Origin: Sphingobacteriaceae bacterium
GTDB taxonomy: Bacteria > Bacteroidota > Bacteroidia > B-17B0 > Aurantibacillaceae
Direction: 5' to 3'
Length of the DNA stretch: 64,000 nt
Assembly: GCA_947480015.1 (NCBI GenBank)
Contig: CANKBS010000013.1
Span: forward strand, 1 to 64,000
Position numbers and translations under genes: made by a program. Under the pieces are notes generated by a model. That model saw only the letters and a list, made by a program, of their open reading frames with translations. It had not been told where the DNA came from and did not search any database. Each line of letters begins with the position of its first letter. Position 1 is the first letter of the stretch. Shown piece by piece: positions 38,698 to 48,447 of the stretch.

Positions 38698-39657
38698 ATG
38701 ATGAAATTACTCAAACGCAGTCTTTCACTTTTACTTTCCATTTGCCTCGGTCTCGTTTTTATATTTTCGGCCTATACAAAGTTGATACCCGTTATAGAAA
38801 CGTTTGAGTTTAGTTTTGTAGACACCGGTTTGGCTAATTGGTATGTGGCTCCTGTACTTGCCAGATTAATGATTGGACTAGAATTATTTTTAGGTATTTT
38901 GCTTGTTGCGAATTACAAACTCAAAAGATTTACTTTGCCCCTATCGGTTTTCCTATTGTTGTTTTTTATCGTTTACCTTATTATTCAAATTATTATCAAT
39001 GGCAACAGTGGCAATTGCGGCTGCTTTGGCGAACAGCTTATTATGACGCCCTTGCAGGGCATACTAAAAAACATCATCATGATAGTCCTGGCGCTTATGG
39101 TTTACTTTACCTGCATCAATTGGGAATTAAAATACAATGGCTTACTAGTGAGTTTAGTTGCTCTTAATGCTATTATAGCGCCATTTATTGTTAATCCTGT
39201 TGATTATACATACACCTCCAACAATCTTGATGAGAAAGTGAATTACCCCCTTGAATTAAATTTATTGTATGAACCTGAAGATAGTATCAAAGTTGAAATT
39301 CCTAAAGTGGGCTTACGAAAAGGGAAACAGGTACTGGCCTTTTTAAGTTTAACCTGCTCGCATTGCCGCATTGCGGCTAAGAAATTCAGACTCCTTAAAA
39401 AGGAAAACCCAAAACTACCCATTTACTTTATTCTTAACGGCGATCGTTCCGATTTTAAAGCCTTTATTGAAGATACGCGTGCCGATAATATTCCTTACAG
39501 TTTTTGTTTAGGTAAAACTTTTATAGCGCTTGCCTCTTCTCATTTACCTCGCATATATTATCTTGACAACAGCATTGTTGTTAAAAAAGTAGATTACTTT
39601 GAACTTAATCAATACGCTATTGAAAAATGGATTGCCGGTAGTAAAATTGAACCTTAG
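38698..39657 (+). CDS. DoxX/MauE-like redox membrane protein with thioredoxin-like C-terminus
   Basis: N-terminal TM block with GNSGNCGCFGE; C-terminal LAFLSLTCSHCRIAAKKFRLL. Confidence 0.75.
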   Translation: MMKLLKRSLSLLLSICLGLVFIFSAYTKLIPVIETFEFSFVDTGLANWYVAPVLARLMIGLELFLGILLVANYKLKRFTLPLSVFLLLFFIVYLIIQIIINGNSGNCGCFGEQLIMTPLQGILKNIIMIVLALMVYFTCINWELKYNGLLVSLVALNAIIAPFIVNPVDYTYTSNNLDEKVNYPLELNLLYEPEDSIKVEIPKVGLRKGKQVLAFLSLTCSHCRIAAKKFRLLKKENPKLPIYFILNGDRSDFKAFIEDTRADNIPYSFCLGKTFIALASSHLPRIYYLDNSIVVKKVDYFELNQYAIEKWIAGSKIEP

Positions 39658-39746
39658 GGTTGTTAAATAGGCCGGTTTTAACTTTTTTTACCGATTCGTA
39701 TTATTTAAGCGCAATATTTTATATTTTGTATTCTTAAAATCTTAAA

Positions 39747-42119
39747 ATGAATCGTTATATTTTTACATTCATTCTAATTCGTGCAACTGCCCACCTTTTT
39801 TCACAAGAAGACAGACAAGTTAGCAGTGGCATCTTTAGGTTAGAAGATCTATCTAAAATTTTAATAAAGGAAATAAATCGTTTTCGCTTGGAAAAAGGTT
39901 TAGACAGCCTTGAAACCAGTGAAATGCTGTTAACCGCTGCAGAAATGAGTTCTCAGGATCTCATGGATAATGAATCAGAAAAGACCAACCGCAAAAACAC
40001 TTTAAGCTATTTAAAACTCATTGGTGCAACACAACGTGGCGAAGAACTCACCATGAAGGGTGATATTCTGAAAGGCCGAAGTGAATACACAGCAGCAGAA
40101 GTTGCCAAAGTAATTTATACGAGATGGGGAAACAATGCTAAAGATCTGCCTGTATTAACCAACCCGAAATATACGTTGGTAGGCATAGTAGGCAGTATTG
40201 ATGAGAATGGGGAAAGGGTATATGTAAGTGCTTTTTTTGGAGGCTATGATATTATGAACGGCGGCGTTATTTACAAAAAACAACTAACCGTGCCTTTTAA
40301 TACCAAATCAAAAAGATTAAAAGGTCCCGATCTTAAAACCTGTAAAACGTGTGAACGTTGGCATAATTTTGACCTATTGCAAAAAGGCTTGTATGTATCT
40401 CAAGGAAAAATCTTACTTCGTTATCCAAATGCCAAAGAACTTCGTAGCTTTCTTAAAAAAACAAAAGACGGCTTGGCTTTTGATATTGTGCAACGCAGCC
40501 AGTACATCAGTGCCGATTATAATATTTTAGATAACAACCTTTACAATAAAGGTTTAATGGGCAAAGTTATTTATACAGATAAATTCTTTAAAAAGAATTT
40601 ACTCATAACCAAGGATAAAAAAGCGAACCGAAAAGTAAAAGGTATTGAAGTAGAAATGGGCGAAATGGATCCTAAAATAACAGGTCCATATGAACTTAAT
40701 TTAATTGTGGTGCAAAACGGTGCTGTTTGTAAAACGATTACCCGTGGTTATACCGAAACCAATACCGCTGAAAGTGACACCCCTATCGGGCTATTGGCCA
40801 TGCCTAACAGTCGCGGTTTAAAGCCGGCGTTCGAACCATATTCCGAAAGTTCTATTCTCAATTTTATTATTCCTTTTGAGAAAAATAAATCTGAATTTAA
40901 GGAAGCCGACATTCAGCCTTTAATAAAAGCCCTTAACGAGCCTGATTTTATTATTGACGGATTATATATTGAGGCCTACTCTTCTATTGAAGGTGACTCT
41001 GCTACTAATTATAAACTCCAGCAAAAACGGGCCGAAAGTGTGGTAAATGTTTTACAAGGTTTTCAAAATTCTAAAATAAAACCAAATATTCTTACGCGTG
41101 ATAGTTGGGGGTTATTTTTATTGGAGAATGAAGATGGTAAATATGCCGATATAGTTAAATTAGGGAAATACAAGGCTATTGAGCGCATTAACAGCGATAA
41201 AAAATTACTGGAAGAATTAGAACCCATTTTGGCTAAAGAACGATTTGCCCACATCATTATGGATGTGACCTATGATGTAAGTGGTAATAAAGAACAGATA
41301 GTATCGCAGGTAAGTTTTAACAGAGCTGTGAAGTCTAGTAACATAAAATTATCTTATAAAATACTTGACCTCATTCATAAACGTGTACAGGAAGGCAAAT
41401 ACAGCGCCTCCATATACGACAGTTTAAAAATTGATGAAACACTTGCAAATGTGGGTATTCTAAACAATCACATCTTCTATCAATATCAGGTTACAAATAA
41501 TGTGAGTGATGAGGATGCGGCAGCCTTTAATCGGTTGGTTAAAATTGAACCATTAAATCCTATTCTTCAATACAATTCGGTTTTCTGCCAACTTAAACTC
41601 GACCGCAATGCCGGTATTCCAGAACATCAGGCTCAAGTGCAACAAACCATTAATAACTTATATGGTAAGTTAGACAGTAATATGGTTAATGGTTTAAATA
41701 TCGAATGGCAATTCAAAATCATGGAAAGTCTCGATACGCTAACAAATGCCGAAGCTCAGATTGACGCTTGTATCGCAAGAATCAAACAATTTTACACTAT
41801 TAAAGAAGCTACCTGGCAAAGCGCATTGAAATTAGCAGTGGTGTTTAATCGCATCAAAGATTATTCATATGCTGCCGCCTTACTTGAGCCTTATGTGTAT
41901 AAGGCTCAAGTAAATGAAAATTTAGTCTTTATGTATATTAGTTCAGCTAGTCGTGTTCAGGAAAAATATTATTCACGCACGTTTGCTAAAGCTTTGGAAA
42001 TTGCTAAAACTAAAAATCAGGATCGTTACTGCAAGTTATTTGGTGAACCCTTTATGACTTTTCAGGTCTTAGAAAACCCTCAAGTAAAACGCACCTATCA
42101 GGCCGCCTGCAGCAGGTAA
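39747..42119 (+). CDS. CAP(SCP/PR-1)-like plus OmpA-like multidomain secreted protein
   Basis: LIKEINRFRLEKGLDSLETSEMLLTAAEMSSQDL resembles CAP N-terminus; NFIIPFEKNKSEFKEADIQPLIKALN...IEAYSSIEGDSATNYKLQQKRAESVVNVLQ resembles an OmpA-like domain. Confidence 0.65.
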   Translation: MNRYIFTFILIRATAHLFSQEDRQVSSGIFRLEDLSKILIKEINRFRLEKGLDSLETSEMLLTAAEMSSQDLMDNESEKTNRKNTLSYLKLIGATQRGEELTMKGDILKGRSEYTAAEVAKVIYTRWGNNAKDLPVLTNPKYTLVGIVGSIDENGERVYVSAFFGGYDIMNGGVIYKKQLTVPFNTKSKRLKGPDLKTCKTCERWHNFDLLQKGLYVSQGKILLRYPNAKELRSFLKKTKDGLAFDIVQRSQYISADYNILDNNLYNKGLMGKVIYTDKFFKKNLLITKDKKANRKVKGIEVEMGEMDPKITGPYELNLIVVQNGAVCKTITRGYTETNTAESDTPIGLLAMPNSRGLKPAFEPYSESSILNFIIPFEKNKSEFKEADIQPLIKALNEPDFIIDGLYIEAYSSIEGDSATNYKLQQKRAESVVNVLQGFQNSKIKPNILTRDSWGLFLLENEDGKYADIVKLGKYKAIERINSDKKLLEELEPILAKERFAHIIMDVTYDVSGNKEQIVSQVSFNRAVKSSNIKLSYKILDLIHKRVQEGKYSASIYDSLKIDETLANVGILNNHIFYQYQVTNNVSDEDAAAFNRLVKIEPLNPILQYNSVFCQLKLDRNAGIPEHQAQVQQTINNLYGKLDSNMVNGLNIEWQFKIMESLDTLTNAEAQIDACIARIKQFYTIKEATWQSALKLAVVFNRIKDYSYAAALLEPYVYKAQVNENLVFMYISSASRVQEKYYSRTFAKALEIAKTKNQDRYCKLFGEPFMTFQVLENPQVKRTYQAACSR

Positions 42120-42128
42120 GTATGAATC

Positions 42129-44582
42129 TTAGCTTTTAGAAATTGGGATGCTGAGTTTAACACTGATGTTCCGCCCCATGCTGTATATACCCGAGCGACC
42201 AGTGCCGTTGATCGGATAATTATCAAAATATTTTAAGCGACTCATATTCGATTGATAGGCAGCATCGGTTAAATTGTTCGCGAAAACCAAAAACGTAACT
42301 AAAGGTTTTGATTTTTTATTTACGATCGTTGTCCCAAATCCTGCATCCACTAAGCCATAAGATGGCGTTTTCGTTTCAGTTCCATCCACCGCATAAATTC
42401 TATTTTGTGCAGCGTAATACTGATAAGCTACTTTAATAAAAACAGCGGTGAAGCAAGCTTTCTTTTTTCTGAATTCGGCACGGAGTTCTGAATTGCTGTG
42501 CACTGGCGGAATAAATGGGAGATATTTGTTCGTTGCATTTATCGCAACAGACTGACCACCCAAATTTTGAGCATATACAAGAGAAATGGAATTTTCAAAA
42601 TGCAACCAATCTAAAGGGTGTGGATGTATGTCGATAGAGCCTTCTGCCCCATACAACAGCGCCTTGGTTTGTTCGTATTTAAATACAGGGTAATTATTGC
42701 CCGATTCCACATAAACAGAATCGCCTCCCCCTAAACTGCCCAACTTTTGATTAAAAATATAATTGCTTATAAGGTTTTCGAATATTTCGGCACTGGCCGA
42801 GATGTGATCATTATCAAAAAAAATCCCCAAATCCTCTTGCAAACTAAACTCAGGTTTAAAATTAACATTTCCTAATTGTTCATATCCGGTTCCAGGGTGT
42901 ACCCCTTGTGCTGCTAATTCAGAAACATTGGGAGCTCTGAAACCCCTTGCAATATTGGCTTTTAGAAGCCATTGTTTGGTTAAACGGTAACTAGCCCCAA
43001 CACTGCCTGAAAACCCATTAAAACACTGCTTGTATGCCGAAAATCTTTCTGTTACTCCCGTTACTGAACTGCTTTGAACTTCATCAAATCCTGTTACCTT
43101 GTTTTTTCCAACAAACAACACCTCATTCTGAAACCAACGTGTATCGTAGCGCGCACCAAATGCGAGGTCTAAAGCCTTCCAATTTTTTTTCACAAAAACA
43201 AATGGAGCCAAATCGAATAACTGATAATTTGGAATGACAAACGCTGTTGCTTTATTGGTTGCGTTTTGCTGATACATACCATTTAAACCGGTGGTTCCCT
43301 CCCATCCATTTTTTTCAGGAAAATAATATTTGGCGTCATAACTCAAGGTGTTTAATGTTAAATACAAACCTGCCATGTCTGTTTTTTCAGGATGAGAATA
43401 TTCTCTTCGTACACTATTTTGATAGCCTAAGCGCAAGGCCAGTTTGCTTTTACCCAAAATAAAATTGCTCGTTGAAAAACAACGGTAATGTTGCACTCTT
43501 TGGTGAATAGCGCCGATACTATAGGCGTTTAATTCAGATGGAGAAACTATCGACCGTATGCTATCTGCTTCTGTGAGTTGTTTGGTAAATTTTCTGCTGA
43601 TCGAATCGCGACTGCCATCTGGTATTTCTTGCAAATTGTCGTACAAGGAAAAATTTAGATGTGAGTAACCCCACTTGCGGTTTAATCCCAAGTTGGCATT
43701 TACATCCCTTTCCTTAAACCCGGTGTTGTATACCCTGCCATCGTATTTGTTTTTAAAATCCATCGCCTCTTTATATGAAGCACGAAGACCCCAAATAAAT
43801 CCCTTTTTATTTCCGGCTGTAACTCCCGATATAGAACGCAATCCATTATTACTTTGATAATTACTCTGTACCATCGATTTTATGGTGCTTTCCGGTAACG
43901 GATCTTGTGGCAATAAATTTACCACACCTGCTAAGGCATCAGAGCCATAAATTAAACTGGCGGGTCCTTTCACCACTTCAATGCGATCTATTAAATACTG
44001 GTCCACTTCAATACCATGCTCATCACCCCATTGCTGACCTTCCTGTCTGACCCCATCAAATAATGTAAGAATGCGGTTGGAACCTAATCCACGTATATAA
44101 GGTTTCGATACATTTGGCCCTGTTGAAAGTGCATGAATACCCGGAACTTTTGTAAGTGCATCAATAATATTGGTAGCCGAATTATCTTGTAAGTATTTTG
44201 AGTCAATTAAGGCCATGGGTACCGGATTTCTTTTTATTTCAGTAGCCTTTGAAATGCCTGTAACAACAATCTCGTTTTCCTCAATAACCGACTCCTCTAA
44301 TGCTACCTCAAGGTTGGCGATACTAGTTAAATCAAGTAATTCAACATGCGATTTATAACCGATTAATTTTACTTGAACGAGGGTTTTAAGTTTTGGCAGA
44401 TTGTTTATTTCAAAACTGCCGTCACCTTTGGTTAAGGCGCCACTTTTAAGATCTGGAAAATAAACCACAGCGCCCGGTAACAGTTCTCCACTCGATTGGC
44501 TTTTGACATGACCACTAAGCCTTTGTTGCGCCAAATAAGGAAAGGAAGCGAGCGTAATTATAAATACTATTAAATAGTTCAT
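42129..44582 (-). CDS. TonB-dependent outer membrane receptor
   Basis: Carboxypeptidase-like N-domain (LSGHVKSQSSGELLPGAVVYFPDLKSGALTKGDGSFEI), plug domain VPGIHALSTGPNVSKPYIRGLGSNRILTLFDGVRQEGQQWGDEHG, beta-barrel. Confidence 0.93.
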   Translation of the reverse strand: MNYLIVFIITLASFPYLAQQRLSGHVKSQSSGELLPGAVVYFPDLKSGALTKGDGSFEINNLPKLKTLVQVKLIGYKSHVELLDLTSIANLEVALEESVIEENEIVVTGISKATEIKRNPVPMALIDSKYLQDNSATNIIDALTKVPGIHALSTGPNVSKPYIRGLGSNRILTLFDGVRQEGQQWGDEHGIEVDQYLIDRIEVVKGPASLIYGSDALAGVVNLLPQDPLPESTIKSMVQSNYQSNNGLRSISGVTAGNKKGFIWGLRASYKEAMDFKNKYDGRVYNTGFKERDVNANLGLNRKWGYSHLNFSLYDNLQEIPDGSRDSISRKFTKQLTEADSIRSIVSPSELNAYSIGAIHQRVQHYRCFSTSNFILGKSKLALRLGYQNSVRREYSHPEKTDMAGLYLTLNTLSYDAKYYFPEKNGWEGTTGLNGMYQQNATNKATAFVIPNYQLFDLAPFVFVKKNWKALDLAFGARYDTRWFQNEVLFVGKNKVTGFDEVQSSSVTGVTERFSAYKQCFNGFSGSVGASYRLTKQWLLKANIARGFRAPNVSELAAQGVHPGTGYEQLGNVNFKPEFSLQEDLGIFFDNDHISASAEIFENLISNYIFNQKLGSLGGGDSVYVESGNNYPVFKYEQTKALLYGAEGSIDIHPHPLDWLHFENSISLVYAQNLGGQSVAINATNKYLPFIPPVHSNSELRAEFRKKKACFTAVFIKVAYQYYAAQNRIYAVDGTETKTPSYGLVDAGFGTTIVNKKSKPLVTFLVFANNLTDAAYQSNMSRLKYFDNYPINGTGRSGIYSMGRNISVKLSIPISKS

Positions 44583-44668
44583 TAAAATAAAATTAAAGAA
44601 TAAATGAATGTCCTAAAAGACAAGATTAACAATTAGCTAAAAACCGAAAAAAAACAACCGGAATATAA

Positions 44669-45004
44669 TTACACGGTTACCGGTGGTCCACGAAGCAGTG
44701 ATACTGCAAAGGAAATAGAACAAAAGTGAACCATCTTATTGGTTAAGATAGTAGTGCTTTTTTCTTTGGAAGGAATAAAACTGCTGATGAATTTAAAAAC
44801 ATTAAAATAGGCCGGCTTGTTATAACTATCAATATCACAATCGTCGGAACTTGCTGACTTTACCGTTGTTTCGGAGTCGATTTTTATTTCTGTATGATTG
44901 TGATTAAGAAGTGCGTGAATGTAAACCTTAGGGGTGGCCACCCACAATGCCATGAGTATTAAAAAAACAGAAAGCGAAATCTTTATGTATTTGTTTTTTA
45001 GCAT
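44669..45004 (-). CDS. Small membrane-anchored His-containing protein with C-terminal LRGPP motif
   Basis: 111 aa, N-terminal TM, IHALLNHNHTEIKI, DDCDID, C-terminal SLLRGPPVTV; sits directly upstream of the TonB receptor. Confidence 0.65.
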   Translation of the reverse strand: MLKNKYIKISLSVFLILMALWVATPKVYIHALLNHNHTEIKIDSETTVKSASSDDCDIDSYNKPAYFNVFKFISSFIPSKEKSTTILTNKMVHFCSISFAVSLLRGPPVTV

Positions 45005-45141
45005 TTAATCACAACAAAATACGTCATTAAAACAATCAGTTCCAAAAATTTAACAACTGAACGGCTGCCCAAAAAAAGTTAAACCAAAAACACAGAAACA
45101 ATTAATTAACAAATACAGGCTTTACTTGTATACTTCAAGCA

Positions 45142-47022
45142 TTACTTTTTCTTAGCGGGCAATTCGCGTTGTTTTGCCATGTCGGCCAAGCGTTTTTGAA
45201 AATTAGAAACCTTTACGGGTTTTTTCATGTTCGATTCAAGTCTGGCTCTAATTTTTTCGTCACTCACAATTTTTTTAATAATAAAGTTTTGTAAGAAAGT
45301 AAACATGTTAGCAAGGAAATAATACCAGCTTAAACCTGCAGCATAACGGTTCATGACAGCCAAAAAGATGACCGGCATAAAATACATCATAAATTTCATA
45401 CCCGGCATTTGTGTACTGCCTTGTTGTGGCATCATACTGCTATTCATGTAGGTGTAAATAATGGTACTTACAAACATAAGGGCTGCGAATAAGCTTACGT
45501 GATCACCATAAACTGAATTAATAAATGGCACATAACCGAAATTCCAGATGCTGTCGAATGTACTTAAATCGGTAGCCCATAAAAAGCCTTGCTGACGTAA
45601 TTCGATGGCAGCCGGCACATAGTTAAACAAAGCAATGAGAATTGGAAACTGTAATAACAAAGGGATACAGCCGGAAAGTGGGTTAACGCCTGCCTTTCGA
45701 TACAGGGCCATTTGCTCCTGTTGTTTTTTCATCGGATCGGCATTCTTTTCAAACTTTGCATTCAATGCATCCGTTTCGGGTTTTAGCACCCGCATTTTAG
45801 CGCCGCTCATATATGTTTTATAAGCTATTGGCAATAACACAATTTTTACAATAACTGTAAGGATGAGAATCACGATCCCCATGTTTAAAAAACTTAACCA
45901 GTTGAATAATGGAATAACCAACCATTTATTGAGGTAGCTAAAAACACTCCAACCCATTGGGATAATATTTTCAAGTTCCCAATCATGTTTGGATATGGTG
46001 TAATAGTGATTTGGTCCGAAATAAAATTTAAATGCAAAGGTTTCGTTTGGGGTGTGTCCATATGGAATACCCAACTCACTCTTAACGGCTTTAACCGTTT
46101 TATCTGAATCAGGACGAAGGGAAGCCTTCACAAAACTACCGGCTTTATTAAAAACGTTGTCAGCAATAATGGTAGCGTTAAAAAACTGTTGTTTAAAACA
46201 AACCCATTTAACATCTGCCTCGCTAATTTCCTTTTCTTCATCTTTGGATGGGTTAATGTAGTCAGGACTGTTAATGTCTTGTTTAAAATAAATAGTAGCC
46301 ACTTCTTTTTCTTTGGCAATATGTTCTTCTTGACTTGGATAAAGCATGCTCCAGCTCAATTGCAACTGATCTTCAGTTTGAGAGATGATATTTTCCATCC
46401 CAACAAAATTGATAGAAGATTCAACGACATAATCATCGGGCTTAATGTTATAAGTATATTCAATGTATGAGCCCGGCTTGGCTGTTTCTAGCTTTAAAAC
46501 GATACTGGAAGCTGTTTGTTTAACCGATTTGAAATAAAAACTATCGGTTGAAAAAATTCGTGAACGGTCGTAAGCATTCAATTTTAGAGCGAAACTCGTG
46601 GAGTCTTTATCAAACAAAACAAGGCTAGCTGTTTCTCCGGGACGGTGATAATTTTTTAATTCTACTTTCTCAATTTGACCACCTTTATTAGAAATACTTG
46701 CTTTAATGTTTTCATTTTCAATAACAAAAACTTCCTTGGTGCCTTTTGCGGCAACCGAAAAATCGCGGTAATTATCACTCATCAAGACTGCTTTGGCCGA
46801 ATCGGTCATTACAATACCTTGTTTGATTGTATCAACAGGCACTTGCACGGTTGACGCAATTTTTGCAGCCTCCGCCAATTCTTGTTTTTTATTAACCAAA
46901 TCGATTGAATCTCGTACTTGTTTATTTCGGGCGATTTGTTCTTTTGTTGGTCCACTAAAATATAACCATACCCCTAAAATTGCTGCGATTAAGCCTAATC
47001 CAATTAACGATTTTTTGTCCAC
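45142..47022 (-). CDS. yidC: Membrane protein insertase YidC
   Basis: N-terminal TM and periplasmic domain; C-terminal core QMALYRKAGVNPLSGCIPLLLQFPILIALFNYVP. Confidence 0.95.
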   Translation of the reverse strand: MDKKSLIGLGLIAAILGVWLYFSGPTKEQIARNKQVRDSIDLVNKKQELAEAAKIASTVQVPVDTIKQGIVMTDSAKAVLMSDNYRDFSVAAKGTKEVFVIENENIKASISNKGGQIEKVELKNYHRPGETASLVLFDKDSTSFALKLNAYDRSRIFSTDSFYFKSVKQTASSIVLKLETAKPGSYIEYTYNIKPDDYVVESSINFVGMENIISQTEDQLQLSWSMLYPSQEEHIAKEKEVATIYFKQDINSPDYINPSKDEEKEISEADVKWVCFKQQFFNATIIADNVFNKAGSFVKASLRPDSDKTVKAVKSELGIPYGHTPNETFAFKFYFGPNHYYTISKHDWELENIIPMGWSVFSYLNKWLVIPLFNWLSFLNMGIVILILTVIVKIVLLPIAYKTYMSGAKMRVLKPETDALNAKFEKNADPMKKQQEQMALYRKAGVNPLSGCIPLLLQFPILIALFNYVPAAIELRQQGFLWATDLSTFDSIWNFGYVPFINSVYGDHVSLFAALMFVSTIIYTYMNSSMMPQQGSTQMPGMKFMMYFMPVIFLAVMNRYAAGLSWYYFLANMFTFLQNFIIKKIVSDEKIRARLESNMKKPVKVSNFQKRLADMAKQRELPAKKK

Positions 47023-47106
47023 CTTGTTTTAATTTAAAGAGGGCAAATTTACTATTTATTTAGCTGTAAAAAAATATTAAGAATTAGGGGCTAGATTTGG
47101 GTGAAA

Positions 47107-48447
47107 TCAGAACTTCTCACCCTCCAGCTTAGCAACCACGGCACTTGCAACAGCATTACCAATTACATTGGTGGCACTGCGGCCCATGTCTAAAAACTGA
47201 TCAACGGCCAACAAGAGCAATAATCCTTCTACCGGTATCTTAAACATCGTTAACATGCCAGCAATAACCACTAATGAGGCACGTGGCACACCTGCCATTC
47301 CTTTACTGGTAATGAGTAAAATCAGCATCATTTTTATCTGATCAGCCATACTGATATCAATGCCGTAACTCTGAGCAATAAAAAGGGTCGCAAAGGTCAT
47401 ATACATGATGCTCCCATCAAGGTTGAAGGAATAGCCAAGGGGCAGGACAAAACTCACAATGCGGTTACTAATGCCGTGCTTCTCGAGCGCTTCAATGGTT
47501 TTAGGCATGGCACTTTCGCTGCTGGCTGTGCTAAATGCAAGTAAAATAGGTTCTTTAATATCGCGTAAAAGTCGAATAAAATTAATTTTGAATACCAAAC
47601 AAATCCCAAACAAAACCACAAATACAAAGAAAATAAGTCCACCAAAAAAACAAAGAATTAAATTTCGATAACCACCCAATACATCTAGTCCTTGTTGAAT
47701 AACCACAGCTGTAATGGCACCAAACACCCCTATGGGTGCAAAATTCATGACGTAATTGGTTACTTTAAACATCACGTGACTTAAGCTTTCGAAAGCGCGT
47801 ATTATGGGCTTACCGGCCTCTCCAACGGCTGCTGTGGCAACCCCAAAAAACAAGGCAAATACTACGATTGGTAAAATATCATTGGAGGCCATTGACCGAA
47901 TGATGCTCTCGGGGATAACATGATCGATAAAGTTTTTAGAAGTTTGGTTGCTTGTTTTTATTCCTGCATCTATAACAGCATCCGGTTGGTCTAAATGCAA
48001 GGCTTTACCTGGTTCAAAAACATTCACAATCACCAATCCTAAGGCTAATGCTATGAGTGTTGCACTTGTAAAATAGACCAAGGTTTTTAAACCAATCCTT
48101 CCGACACTCGAAAAGTCACCAACTTTAGCGACTCCAATTACTAATACGGCTAACACCAAGGGTGCAATAATCATTTTAATAAGGTGAAGGAATATATCAC
48201 TTAGGATGGAAAAATTTGAGGCTACCGATTTCTTTGTTTCTCTCAGTGTGGTTTCTTCATATTTTTTTACAGCCTTTACAACGGCTTGTTTAATGAGCGG
48301 GTTGCTTATAGCATCGAGCTTTTGTGAACTATAGTGAAATTTTGTAGTGGTAATATTTCGATTAACTGCATACCCTAAAATCAAACCAATAATCATCGCA
48401 ATGAGAATAAGCCCAATTAATTTATTCTTTAAAAAATAATTTTTCAT
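47107..48447 (-). CDS. Dicarboxylate/amino acid:cation symporter (DAACS family)
   Basis: IIAPLVLAVLVIGVAKVGDF, FSTASSESAMPKTIEALEKHGI, LPLGYSFNLDGSIMYMTFATLFIAQ. Confidence 0.93.
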   Translation of the reverse strand: MKNYFLKNKLIGLILIAMIIGLILGYAVNRNITTTKFHYSSQKLDAISNPLIKQAVVKAVKKYEETTLRETKKSVASNFSILSDIFLHLIKMIIAPLVLAVLVIGVAKVGDFSSVGRIGLKTLVYFTSATLIALALGLVIVNVFEPGKALHLDQPDAVIDAGIKTSNQTSKNFIDHVIPESIIRSMASNDILPIVVFALFFGVATAAVGEAGKPIIRAFESLSHVMFKVTNYVMNFAPIGVFGAITAVVIQQGLDVLGGYRNLILCFFGGLIFFVFVVLFGICLVFKINFIRLLRDIKEPILLAFSTASSESAMPKTIEALEKHGISNRIVSFVLPLGYSFNLDGSIMYMTFATLFIAQSYGIDISMADQIKMMLILLITSKGMAGVPRASLVVIAGMLTMFKIPVEGLLLLLAVDQFLDMGRSATNVIGNAVASAVVAKLEGEKF

